Assembly: GCF_003945595.2 (NCBI RefSeq)
Contig: NW_024104505.1
Coordinates: 1-64,000 of the forward strand
From: Pipra filicauda
Lineage: Eukaryota > Chordata > Aves > Passeriformes > Pipridae
Length of the DNA: 64,000 nucleotides
Reading direction: 5' to 3'
Position 1 is the stretch's first letter. Each line of letters starts with the position of its first letter. Of this stretch, positions 11,440 to 22,359 are shown piece after piece. Below the pieces are notes generated by a model, which had not been told where the DNA came from, ran no database searches, and worked only from the letters and a program-made list of their open reading frames with translations. The position numbers and the translations under genes are program-made.

Positions 11440-12010
11440 CGGCCATAAATAGCCGCGCTGCTTTATTTGGAAGGGAGATCAGCCCTAAGCCGCCCCGCCA
11501 CGCAAGGCGCGCTCGGTGAGAAATCAGGCGCCGATTAGCGCAGTCCTCGTCCTTCTTCCCTCGGAATAAAGAATTCACGGGTGGGCGCTGGGCTGAAGGC
11601 CGCAGTGGGGGAGCACCTACCCCCTTACCGACGGGGCTCGGGGGCGCTGGGGGAGGCCCGGCCCGGCCCGGCCCGGCCCGGCTCGGCGGCCGCAGCCACC
11701 TGCGCGGTCGGGAGGCGGCGCCACGGCGGCCCCTGGTGGCGGCCGCGCTCCCTGCACCGCTCCGCCGCGGGCACGGCCGGGCGCGGAGGGCGAGGGCGCC
11801 GAGAGCCGCCCTCGGGCCGGGGGCTTCGTGCCAGCCCCGGCCGTGGGCAGTGCGGGGCCAGGGCCCCGCGCCGAGGCTGGCATGGCTCACAGCGAGGGGA
11901 GCCGGCCAAGTGCTCCTCACAGCCCTGCCCGAGGGGCCCCTGGAGTGCCGTGCCGGGAGCGCCGTGCCGGGAAGAGCCGTGCCCGGGGGCGGCGGCCCTG
12001 CCCAGCACCC
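11440..12010. promoter_or_regulatory. Orphan CpG island, possible promoter of TXLNB or of a non-coding transcript
   Basis: A sharply bounded GC- and CpG-rich block of about 570 bp lies in AT-rich DNA 2.4 kb past the CITED2 polyadenylation site. At its left edge, CCATAAATAG (11443-11452) fits a TATA box, differs from the MEF2 consensus by one base and also resembles a CArG box. CTTTATTTGG (11461-11470) is a second CArG-like site. A donor-like CTCG|GTGAGA occurs with GT at 11516. TXLNB needs an upstream 5'UTR exon because its first coding exon opens with a splice acceptor at 31131, so this is a candidate; the intron would then be about 19.6 kb. In human, TXLNB starts much further from CITED2 as I recall, so an independent transcript or enhancer-associated island is equally possible. 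The open frames inside are Pro/Arg/Ala-rich artefacts. Confidence 0.5.
11655..11684 (+). repeat. (GGCCC)n pentanucleotide tract in the CpG island
   Basis: Five GGCCC units and one variant GGCTC unit lie in tandem inside the orphan CpG island. Such tracts are unstable and hard to sequence, so the copy number may be inexact. Confidence 0.85.
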
Positions 12011-12349
12011 TGCCCTCCCGAAATTTCTCGTAGTGTGTTTAGAGGAGAAGCAAACAAACCTTGTGAAAACATGCCCGTTGGTCTCAGGTTTTATTAAAGA
12101 AAAAAAAAAGTAAAAAAAAGTTATATAAACAAGGATTATCCCCTGCTTATCTTGTCTTGCTAGGAAGATTGGAAAATTCCAACATCTGGATTTGCAGAGT
12201 TCCTTTCATTTGTTTCTTTTTTTTCTTTTTCTCTCTTTTTTTTTTTTTTTTTACTTTTCCCCCAGGGAAATGTTTTCCACACTGGGTTGGATACACATCC
12301 CAGTGGATCATTGGTGTTCAGCCAAACGCTTGTGTCTGTGGAACCCCAC

Positions 12350-12475
12350 AGAATAGAATTATAGAGTCATAGAATCACAGAATCGACCGGGTTGGAAAAG
12401 ACCTCAGAGATCAAGTCCAACCCTTAATCCAACACTGCCGTGGTTACTAGACCATGGCACTGACTGCCGGTATTT
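12350..12475 (-). mobile_element. CR1 LINE 3'-end fragment
   Basis: The + strand starts with the short terminal CR1 repeats (TCATAGAATCACAGAATC) and continues GGTTGGAAAAGACCTC...AAGTCCAACC and TAATCCAACACTGCC. This is the reverse complement of the CR1 3' end, so the element lies on the minus strand and is severely 5'-truncated. The boundary at the 12475 side is approximate. A long poly(T)/pyrimidine tract at about 12209-12251 precedes it. Confidence 0.85.
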
Positions 12476-12479
12476 CTTC

Positions 12480-15400
12480 AGGGCATGAGTGGCTTCTGAG
12501 ACAACTCACTGTAGGAGTCATCCTGTTCTTACCTTGTTCCGACCCTGCTCCTCCTGCCCTCTGCCTCTACTTCCTCCTAGCTGTGTGGCACAGCAGGGCT
12601 TAATGTGTGAGCTGGTACCCAAGGGGCCAATACACACTTGTATCAGAAACCCAGCAAAACTGGGGTGAGCACAGGCATGAGGGGGAGGCAAGTGAAGCCA
12701 GAAAAAGCAGTTCTTGTCCCTGGCCCCAGAACTGTCCTTTTTGAAGCCTTCATTTCCTCAAAAATACTCACTGCAGGTTTACTGCAGGCAGGAATAAGAA
12801 ATGCCAATGTCACAGATCTGGGCTACACGCACCGACCTTAACCTGGTCTATTTCTGTATCATCACTCATAGGGATAGCAGTGTGAACAAGGACTAGGTAA
12901 CATTGACGGGAGCTGTTTAAATTATAAGACAAAGTATTTTTTAAATAGTCTGACAGATATATTTTTCAGATAACACTGCACGTGCAATAAAACTCAGATG
13001 AGGAATAGAGGATTTTGGAACTCAAGGCAACAGCATTTTCTCAGAATTTCATGTATTCTAAGTGCATCATTTTGTCAGTACAGAGGAGGTGTTTTACATA
13101 GTTTATGAAAATATATTTACACATTTCAATATGGTACCACTATTGAGCTCACGCATAAGATAAAGCTGAGTCGTAGTAACTGCAACAATAATGAGATACA
13201 TCAAATGACTGAACAGATGAGCTGCTGTTATGGTAGGTTCTCTGTTATTCTGTTTGCCTCATTTTAGAAAAAAATTTGCAACACCAGGTTTTTAATAGAG
13301 TTGCTTCAGGTATTGCAGTCCCTCTCCATCTGCTGTGCCTGTCCCTCCCTCAAAAAATTACAGAGGGCCAATTTGATCACAAGCCTGAAACAGATTTTGA
13401 AAGACATATTTACCATATTAAAAACTAGCAAAACATTTTCCACCTTACTGGGCTTTGTGAAATGCTAACCACTTTTCACACATTTTTCTTTCACCGGGCC
13501 ATTTTGTTATCTCTCTCTATTGCAGTGTTTATTTGACAACATATTACCTATTTTATAAGCAATAAAGTAAAATAAAGGAAACTTTCAGATTTGTCAAGCT
13601 CCTAAAACTGTGTCTTAAGATATTAGTGTGAATGCACAACATTTCTTAAGTTCAAAATATTCAGCAGATGCTCATCACAAGATACTGAAGGCACACTTAC
13701 TTATGTGCAGTTTTAACCAGGAGCCTCCTAACAATTGCCCTGTGAGTTTCCTACTGCAGGCTGCTTTGCTAGCACTAGTGCACTGTGCAGGAGAGGGTGA
13801 GGTTTCTGAAAGTATATAAAATGTCTTATCTGCTGCTGTTCAAACAGAGGTAATGCAGAGTATTTCAGATTTCACTCTCTCTCCCTGCGAGGATAAGTAT
13901 TTAAAGGCTTGTTACTCAACATCTTTTCTGTTTTCTTCAAGCTACATTATTTGGTCTAATAATTGATATTATTTCTGTCTATAAACCCCATACAGTTATA
14001 TGGGGTTTTTACATCAACTTTGTATGAAGTAGAGTATGTATTTGAAGGCAGAAATGGATTCCTGAGATTTTCCAATGATGGGAAAGGACACCAAGCTTCT
14101 AAATAGTTAAAGTTTTAGGTTGCTTATAGGATTATAAGGGTTATATAATTATACTTTGGGTTGCTTCTGGGTTGCTTATCAGCAGGTTGCACTAAAGCTA
14201 GTGTGTGATCCTAAAAGGAGATGAAAGATGAGGTTCAAGCACATGTACAGAGAAGAATATAAAGTCTTTCTGAGTAGCAGGCAGAAAAAAAAATTTGTTA
14301 TGACCATCAGAGATGAAGTTTTAGGGAAAAAGTCTGAAGACTAGTAAATCCTAAACCACATGCAATGAACAGGTGCCTATCAATGGAGAGATGGGGACAG
14401 ATTGTTTTTGCGTGTCATGTCTGACAGGCACAACACTGTATGCCAGAAAAGTAGAGAATTAAAGAAAATGTGAGGTGTTAACCTTCTTCATGGACCATTA
14501 TTTACACCAAAAAACTGAATTTTCTTTCATGGATGCAGGTGAATAAAGCTGCTGTCAGATGGAACCAATGAAGCCTGCAGATTTGGGCACCAGCTTCTCT
14601 GCTCTTGAGGACGGACACAGGATGTGCGTCCTTGCTCCTGGGATGCGAGTAGGGAGAAGTCCCATTCCCAGTCAGTCGTCACACTGGAAACTGTTGTATC
14701 CAAAACTTAGACTTGAAGTCTGTGCTCAGTCCTACTTCTGAAAACCATCTTCTCTTTTTAAATCCCCTGTAATAAAGCATCTCATCTTCATCTAGTGGGA
14801 CTCTTTTAGTGGTCGGGAAGCACCACAGCTCTGTGCTTCCTCCTGTCCTCACTTCAGTTTAATCAGGGCAAATACAAGTCACTGAAAGTGTTTGAGGCAG
14901 CAGTGTGTTTGCTATGGGATGCACGATCAGCCACTGTGATGGGGATTTGCAGCTGTGCCCTGGGATGGCAGGGGCAGGCGACAGCTGGTCTGTCACAAGT
15001 CACCCTGTGTGTGACTTTGCCCTATATGGAGAAGAGCAACCTCTGACAGGCATCTCACCCTGTTCCTGGCTTCTCAGATAGGGACCTGCTGCAGGGCAGC
15101 CCGCCATCTCATCGTCTAACTTCTTGGTCTCCTTCTTAGGCTGTCTCCTTTTTAGACGGGATCCTCTTGCCCAACGTTTTAATTAAGTGCTTTACGTGAA
15201 AGATAACAATGAACAGATAATCACACAGATTTTTACAAGGAGCTGTTTAGATTTTTGATACTTACTTGGAGGTGCCTAGTTTCATTTTACAGCTTTTATA
15301 TTGAAGCAGAGCGCTATTGACTATAGTTATTGACTATAACAGATAAAGCCTCGGCATCAGAGCAGCTGCAGAGAGGCTGCAGTACTGGGAGCTTGTAGCT

Positions 15401-18400
15401 AGGTGTAGCTGAAGCCCTGCCTTTTTTATTGATTAAAGTACTTAAAAAAGCAGCCTTTTAATCTGATTTATCTTATACATTTTAACTGAATGCATGTAGT
15501 CAGAGTGAATAGTGATGGATGCTTATGGAGTAGAGCCTTTACCTAATGCAAGAATTGCATCTTGGCAATTCCACAATGCCTTCATAAGAATTAGATTAAT
15601 ACCCACACTGACTCTTTATTCTACTGGTTCCTTTAGCCCAGACTTCTAGTCCAGGAGTCTTTTTGACATGCTTTGTTTTACCTGTAAATATTGCAAGCAA
15701 CAAAGTGCTCTATTAGAGGACTATGTGTTTTTCCCCAAGGCTCTGTTACCAAGGGCTGGTGGAGGAGATTGTCTCCAGAGGAACCAGTGAGGCAGAGCAC
15801 TTCTAAATTCCAGAGCTGAACTATCAGTATTTTGGCCTAAGGAAGAAAAGGAGACTACTTGTCTTCCTTGCCTCTCCTTCAGATCTCTCTAGCTTTTACT
15901 GTACATAACAACTTTGCCCCGAATGGTATTCTCCTAACTGTGATTGAAGATAAGGCAAAGCTCAGGAGCTACATTCTATTCCCTTTTTTTTTTTTTTATG
16001 GTTAGCTTTCAAAAGACAGTGGTCTCAGTTTATGAATTGTGAAGAATAACAGGACTTAAAATTATTATTCACCTATGATTTTTCCAGAGAAGCTTCATCA
16101 CCAAAATCTAGATCAGTGGTCTCTGGGTTCATCTGACACAGGTAATTGCTTGGCCAGTGAAGTCCAAGTTAAAAATCAAGGCCTGACTGATGGCTTACCT
16201 GGTATAGTCATAGTGTTGGGATCCCTTTTGGAGTGCAAGCAGTACTATATGCCAAAACTGCATTGCTTATTCTAAGTCTCATGCAGTTTCTTCAGCTTCC
16301 CCTAAGTCACCACCCCAGTATCAGTGGGCCTAAAAGTGTTCAGAACAGATTATTTGTTTCAGAAGGACTATATATTGCTTGGTCAGGGTACACCATAGTG
16401 GTGTAAATCAGTCTTGGGTCTTATAAGTCCATCTTGAGAGTCTGGAGTGATGTCGCTGGAGTACCTGCTTGATCAAGTTAAAGCATTGCATGAGCACAGC
16501 ATTGCAGGTGCAGACATGAACCATCCTCTGTAACTACAACACCTCGTGTAATGATGACAATTTCAGGTTGGATTAAATCAGGATTCACGATAACTGTGAT
16601 GACTAAGAGCCTATCCAAAGTCCTTATTAACTTAGTTCAAATATAACATCATATATTTGAGTGCAATCTTAGAGTGGCGTTTGGGGTCAGGAATGGATTA
16701 GAGCATGTTCGGATTTGTATTTTCCTCTGACATGAGCTTATTGGGTTTTAATACTGTTGAAATAATTCTGATAATGAATTACTGGGACCTTCTGATTACC
16801 TTTTTTTCCTCAGCCAAAAGAGAAATAACTTGAAAATGTCTTCTTTCTTAGTTTTGTGATTTTTTGAATCACCCCGGTAGCAAGTGGCCTTTAACTACTG
16901 AGAAGGAAAGGAAGGTAGATGAAAATCTGATTTACTAACATTTTCTTTATTTTCTTCCTCCCCCACAAAAATGAACAGCTCCAAAGTGCTTTTCTTCAGT
17001 GGCTTTTGTCAACCTCTTTCATTGTGAGGAAATTGCATTTTGCTTTTTAAGGAAGCTTAAGTACACTCATGTTTCACTTTCATGTATGTCACATCTTAGG
17101 GTTATAGACACTTTTGTTTTTCTGGTTGTTCTGCTATAGATGCATGTAGTATTTAATATTCAAATCAATTCACATTGCAGAAAAGCATCCATGGTTATCA
17201 GGGGGATTTTGTACTTTCCTTTAGAAAGGCAAGTTGCCAGCTTATACCTGCTTGTGCCAGCAGTTACCAGATTCATGATTCCTCAGTGTTTGTTGTCTGA
17301 GATGGATGATGATGATGAAATGCTTCATGTCTTTCTTCTTCCACTTTTTTGATGAAGGTTACCTGGAAGATTGATGGCCTGTGGGTTTCCTTGACACTTT
17401 ACCATCTAGGAAGGAACGGGATGACAGAACAGGATTTAAAAATTGATAGAGCCTCACAAGGACCCAGCTAGTCAAACATGAGTTGGTGACATAAAAGGAA
17501 AGAGAAGACAGAGCAAACCAGTCTTATAAGAACTGTATCTTCTTTTTGCTGTTGTTTGGTACATAGGAGATTGCTGGGGGCCCCACTGACCTCTATGCCC
17601 TCCAATACGTTTTTTTCTTTGTGATTGGAGAATAAGTGAGAAAGAATAGGACTAAAGACTGGTTTTATTTTTTTTTCCTTTTCCTTGTTTGTGAAATAGT
17701 CCACAGTCTTACAAATGGTAACTACCCTTCCTGCCTGCTCTGCTACCTGATCTCCTAGTGAAAAACGACTGTGGCACAGAAGTTAACACTGAAAAGCCTG
17801 GAGGTCCAACTAGACAGCAGGAATCTGCTGTGTCAGGGAAGCACAAGCATGCAACAGAACAGTGGCTCTGGGTGACTTACCTACTGGCTACCTTACAAGA
17901 CAGGGAAGACAGGTAAGATACCAAATGATGAGAGAAAAAAAAAAAAAAGAAAAAAAGAAAAACTGAGAAGAGGTAATATTTACTAGTCATTAGAATAATG
18001 ATATGGCAGTCCTTGGATTTTATTTACATTTTTCTCTATGGGTTGTCATAGTCACAACCTCTGAAATGTCTCAGAGATCTCAAAGAAGTCTTCTGAATTT
18101 AATGAAAATCAGAATTTCGTTTTTCCGTGGTCATGTGAAGTACAGTTCCTTTGTATAAGGAAGATTCCTTTATATTCGTTAACATTTAGGCCCTCCAGAC
18201 CTATAATTTACCTACTTTAGTCCTCTTTTGTTCAAAGCAGCGTGGTTTTTAGGTCATCTTTATTCAAGCTGACTGGACAGGTCCTATAAATTTGATGCAA
18301 ATCCTTTGCAGAAAGTGAAGACACATGCTCAGAGTGAAAGGGAAGTCCACTTCACAAAAATGTTCGGTGTCTTTATGTGCTTTATGTAACTCTGGTCCTC

Positions 18401-21400
18401 ATGTATAAAACAAGCATGCCACAATTAAAGCAGGGAAGAGTCTGAGCGCATCTTGTTCCCATCTGCATGACCTTGGGCAAGTCATTATTTATTGTACATG
18501 TAACATGTAACACTTTATGTCTTAGTTTACCCTTTCAAATAATGAGTACAATGAGCTTTCTGCAGTTCATCGCTGCTTCATGGTAGAGTTACTTAATAGA
18601 ATTTATTAGATCCTTGCATGCAAGCTTCTACACAACTGGAAAACACTGCCACAGAGTTAAATAGTAAGTAGCGATGTATCTTGGAATGCTATAGGAACTC
18701 AGACACTATTATGGATTGGCTGATGATGAGTATCCAAGTGAACTAGAATTGTTCTCTGTGATTCCAAGTGGGGTGCTAAATAGTTGATTCCCTCCCCCTC
18801 CCCCCATAGTTCAGCAATTCCCCATACTCCAAATAGTTTGGGAGTCTCACATTAGATAACTGCTCTGAGGCTATTGAAAAGCACTGAGATTTGACCCACC
18901 CTCTCCTTCAGAGTGCCATTAGAGGAAAAATACTCTTTAAATTCTTAGTAATAGGGTTCTGGGGACACATCTGAACACATCTAAGGCTAAATATTATGCA
19001 CGTATCTGTCTATATACTCCTATTCAATCCAGGATCTAAATTAGAGACCAAATTGCTTTTCACATTAAATATTACTTGCATGGGCTTTTTATCTACACAA
19101 AATAGACTTGCCGTATTCTAACAAGTTTGTGACACTGTGCCACCTCTTGTATTTGTCTGTCAGCTTAGTAAAATATGAAAATCAGTCTCACCTGATCTTT
19201 TCTTTATTCATCCTTTCATCTCTTGGGGTTTATTTTCTTCTTTATTCATTTGGTCTTACAAACGTTGTTATGTTTAATAAGGTGCTTCTACCCAGATAGC
19301 TAGAAAATCCTTTTAGAAAAATCCAATTAACACTGTTTCACAGTTTTGATCTGCCAATGCCAATACACCTTTTCCATTTTCCATGTAGTCATTCTCTTTC
19401 CACGCATGCCTTAAAATAGGTCATTGGTATTTACATCAGCAGCAGTTTTAGACATCACACAGTAGCGCTGCCACTTCTGCTGATCACTGCAGCATTCCTT
19501 CTGAACTAACAGTTCCTCATCCACCCTATCATTATCCTATAAAATCCTCATTAGGACTTATTTCACCATCACTGTCTCTGTTATTTCCCCCCATCTTTCT
19601 ACAGATCTTTATCTTTCACCACAAATGTTCCCCTAATTTCCAAGCGTGTTTTAAGTGTTATATCAATCTGTGTTGTTCCCATTGTGTTAGCCCCTATTCT
19701 TCCCTCCAGTAGTCCTAGTCAGGTTAGTTGTAACCTCAGTGTTGTCCTGCCCCCTGGCCCCCTCAGCTTACTTATGATTTTCAGCAGAATTTGGACTTCG
19801 TCCTTTCCAGAGAAAGATGTTTGGCTCCAATTATGAGATACTTTCTTGCCCATGTACCACCTATACAGATGAGAGATTCAAGCCTTCAATTTCTAATTTT
19901 CTTTATTCTCTGTGCTGCTTACCAGCAGGTGCTGCTAGGGAAAATCAATGGCAGCTCCACACACGGAGCAGCTGCAGGACTGAGCCTTTAATGAGTCTTT
20001 TCCATTTCTAATTTTTACAAGCCAGTTCTAGCAGCAATCTAAAATAAATGATACATACTGATAATTAAACTAATGCAACTGAACATTACTAGCAAATGGA
20101 AGGATTTAGAAAAAGGAGGAAAAGACCAAAAAAACTGCCTTGTACAAAGCAAGTCAGTTTACATTATTATACAGGAGTCAATAATTTCCTCTCTATAACT
20201 CACCCTTGACGAACGTACCACTGGCATTTAAAAGACTTCAAAATTACACTAGATATGTGATTTTACAGCAAGATCGCATCTGAATTGGGCCCAGAGATTT
20301 CCCCTGGCAGGTTTAGAAAATGTCCAGGATGACAGTTGACTTGGCCCAACTCTGCTCTCACTGTGTGTTGATAGAAGATAATTTCTAGCTAGAGGAGCAT
20401 CATTTTAAAATGCAATTACATTACAAAAATAGACTGTTTCAGGATTCAGTACCTTTTTGAAGTTTCATGCTAGATTTACGTTTGCTTATAATGGTGTAAA
20501 GCATCAGTAACTTCACTGCAGTACCAGAATAACTGGAAACAGCTAACACTGCTCTTTCCCTTCCCAATAAATTACCTTTATATATTGGGGAAGAGTTATT
20601 TTCAAACAGCAGATATACATTCAAGTGTGACTGCATGCCTCATCTGAGGGTTTACCTTACCTTTTGTGTGACTTTTCAAGTGAAGCTATTCCCAACTTTG
20701 CCAAATTCTCCAAATAGCACGTAGCATAATATATTTATGTAGAGTCTGTCTCTTGGGCAAGCTGAAGCAGTGGAAATTGCCCAGAGAAAATTGAAACCCT
20801 GATAATTGATTTTGCTAGCTCTTAAAGTTTCAAAAGACTTGAATCTTTCCAAGAATAAATCAAAAACTGTTCAGTAGCAGAGCATAGGGATTCTCTTCAG
20901 ATTCTTGAAGTGGTTTCCATGCTAAAATTCAGAAATGATATTCTTAGCGATGTAGATTAAGAATTAAATTATTTGCTTAAAATAGTTAAGTCAGTTGCCT
21001 ACTGGGGTTTTTTGTGTCAGCTAATTTGGCTGCGTTATTAACTGCCATTGGTAGCCAGGATCTTTGAGCTGTAGAAGAAAAAGACCTGTCAAACATTAGG
21101 TATATGACAAACCCTTCAGGCCATAAAATCTTATTAGAAGGCAAATCACAACCTTCAATCCTTTTGAGATTGATTTGGAGCTAGGAAATCTATAGAAAAT
21201 TGATGCAGTGTGGAACACCTGCTTTGTATATACAAATAAATGCAATTATATTACTCCTCCCCACCTTTTTTTTTTTTTTACATTGACACAGGACTAAACA
21301 AGAGAGAAATGATTCACAAGAGGCCACCATGCAAAATGTCTTATTGGTCCAGGTGTTTATGACATTTCTATGGAAGTAAATTAAGCCCAGTGGAGATTAG

Positions 21401-21750
21401 TCTTGACAAACTTTTCACTGGGACAGCATAGGACTCTCACAATATCAGTTCAGTCATAGCTGCCAGTGGCAGAAGAACACTGCCAGGTTCAACAAGCTTC
21501 TGACTTCTAGACCACTGCTCACATGTGAACATGTTTCTGTGTCCCAAGACCCTTTATGAGAGCTCTTTCTAAATTCTAATTATGTGGATTATGTTATAGG
21601 CATTTCTAAATCCTTCATAGACATTGTACTTTCATTATATATTTTACATGCCTGCTTGTTACTGTATATTATCATATTGCATGTATGTTATATTATTATG
21701 TAATGACATGAATATATTATAGTCATACTTAAATAGAACAGATCAGTTTT
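12480..21750. other. Gene-free stretch (intergenic, or TXLNB intron 1)
   Basis: About 9 kb with no recognised exon. I see only a MIR-like fragment near 18.47 kb, a perfect-arm hairpin at 13983-14008, and simple A/T tracts (for example at 17937-17962). If TXLNB transcription starts in the 11.4-kb CpG island, all of this is intron 1. Confidence 0.55.
18440..18560 (+). repeat. Ancient MIR-like (CORE-SINE) fragment
   Basis: TGACCTTGGGCAAGTCA at 18468-18484 matches the diagnostic core of MIR SINEs. It is followed at the expected distance by CTTAGTTTACCC...AAATAATGAG, which resembles the MIR segment CTCAGTTTCCC...AAATGGGGATAAT. The tRNA-like head is not recognisable. MIR copies are older than the bird-mammal split, so a degenerate copy in a bird is reasonable. 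Outer limits are approximate. Confidence 0.6.
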
Positions 21751-21753
21751 ATT

Positions 21754-22355
21754 TCATAGAATGGTTTGGGTTGAAAGGGACCTTAAAGACAACCTAGTTC
21801 CAACCTCCCTGCCGTGGGTAGGGACACCTTCCACTAGATCAGGTTGCTGGAAGTCCCATCCAACCTAGTCTTCAATACTTCCAGGGATGGGGTATCTACA
21901 GCTTCCCTGGGCACCTGTTCCAGTGACTCACCAACCTCACAGTAAAGAATTTCTTGCTCGTATCTAGTTTAAACCTAACATCTCTCAGTTTGAAGTCATT
22001 ACCTCTTGTCCTACCATTATCCGTCCATGTAAAAAGTCACTCTCCCTCATTTTTATAAGCCCCCTTTAGGTACTTGAAGGTGCTATAAGGTGTCCCCAGA
22101 ACCTTCTCTTCTCTGGGCTGAACAACCTGAACTCTCTTAGCATTTTTTCACAGGAGAGGTGCTCCAGCTGCCTGGTCATTTTTATGGCCCTGCTGTGGAC
22201 TTGCTCCAACAGGTCCACGTCTTTCTTGTGCTGAGGACCCCACAGCTGGATGCAGTACTCCAGGTGGGGTCTCATGAGAGCAGAGTAAAGAATCACCTCC
22301 CTCAACATGCTGGCCATGCTTCTTTTGATGCAACCCAGGATGTGATTGGCCTTCC
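21754..22355 (-). mobile_element. CR1 LINE, 3' part with ORF2 C-terminal remnant
   Basis: About 600 bp of CR1 in reverse orientation. It starts on the + strand with TCATAGAATGGTTTGGGTTG (3' end of the element) and continues through typical blocks such as TGGGCACCTGTTCCAGTG and CTCCAGGTGGGGTCTCATGAG. On the minus strand, 22066-22317 reads as the C-terminal end of the CR1 reverse-transcriptase ORF, with RPHLEYCIQLWGPQ. The copy is 5'-truncated and cannot move. Confidence 0.93.
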
Positions 22356-22359
22356 AATT

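Noticed and set aside
11432..12113. Open frames of 88-162 codons on both strands in the second CpG island
   Set aside because: All phases are open because of GC content and the GGCCC repeat. There is no domain and no consistent splice structure.
22066..22317. 83-codon minus frame as a host gene
   Set aside because: It is the C-terminal remnant of the CR1 reverse-transcriptase ORF inside a truncated LINE.
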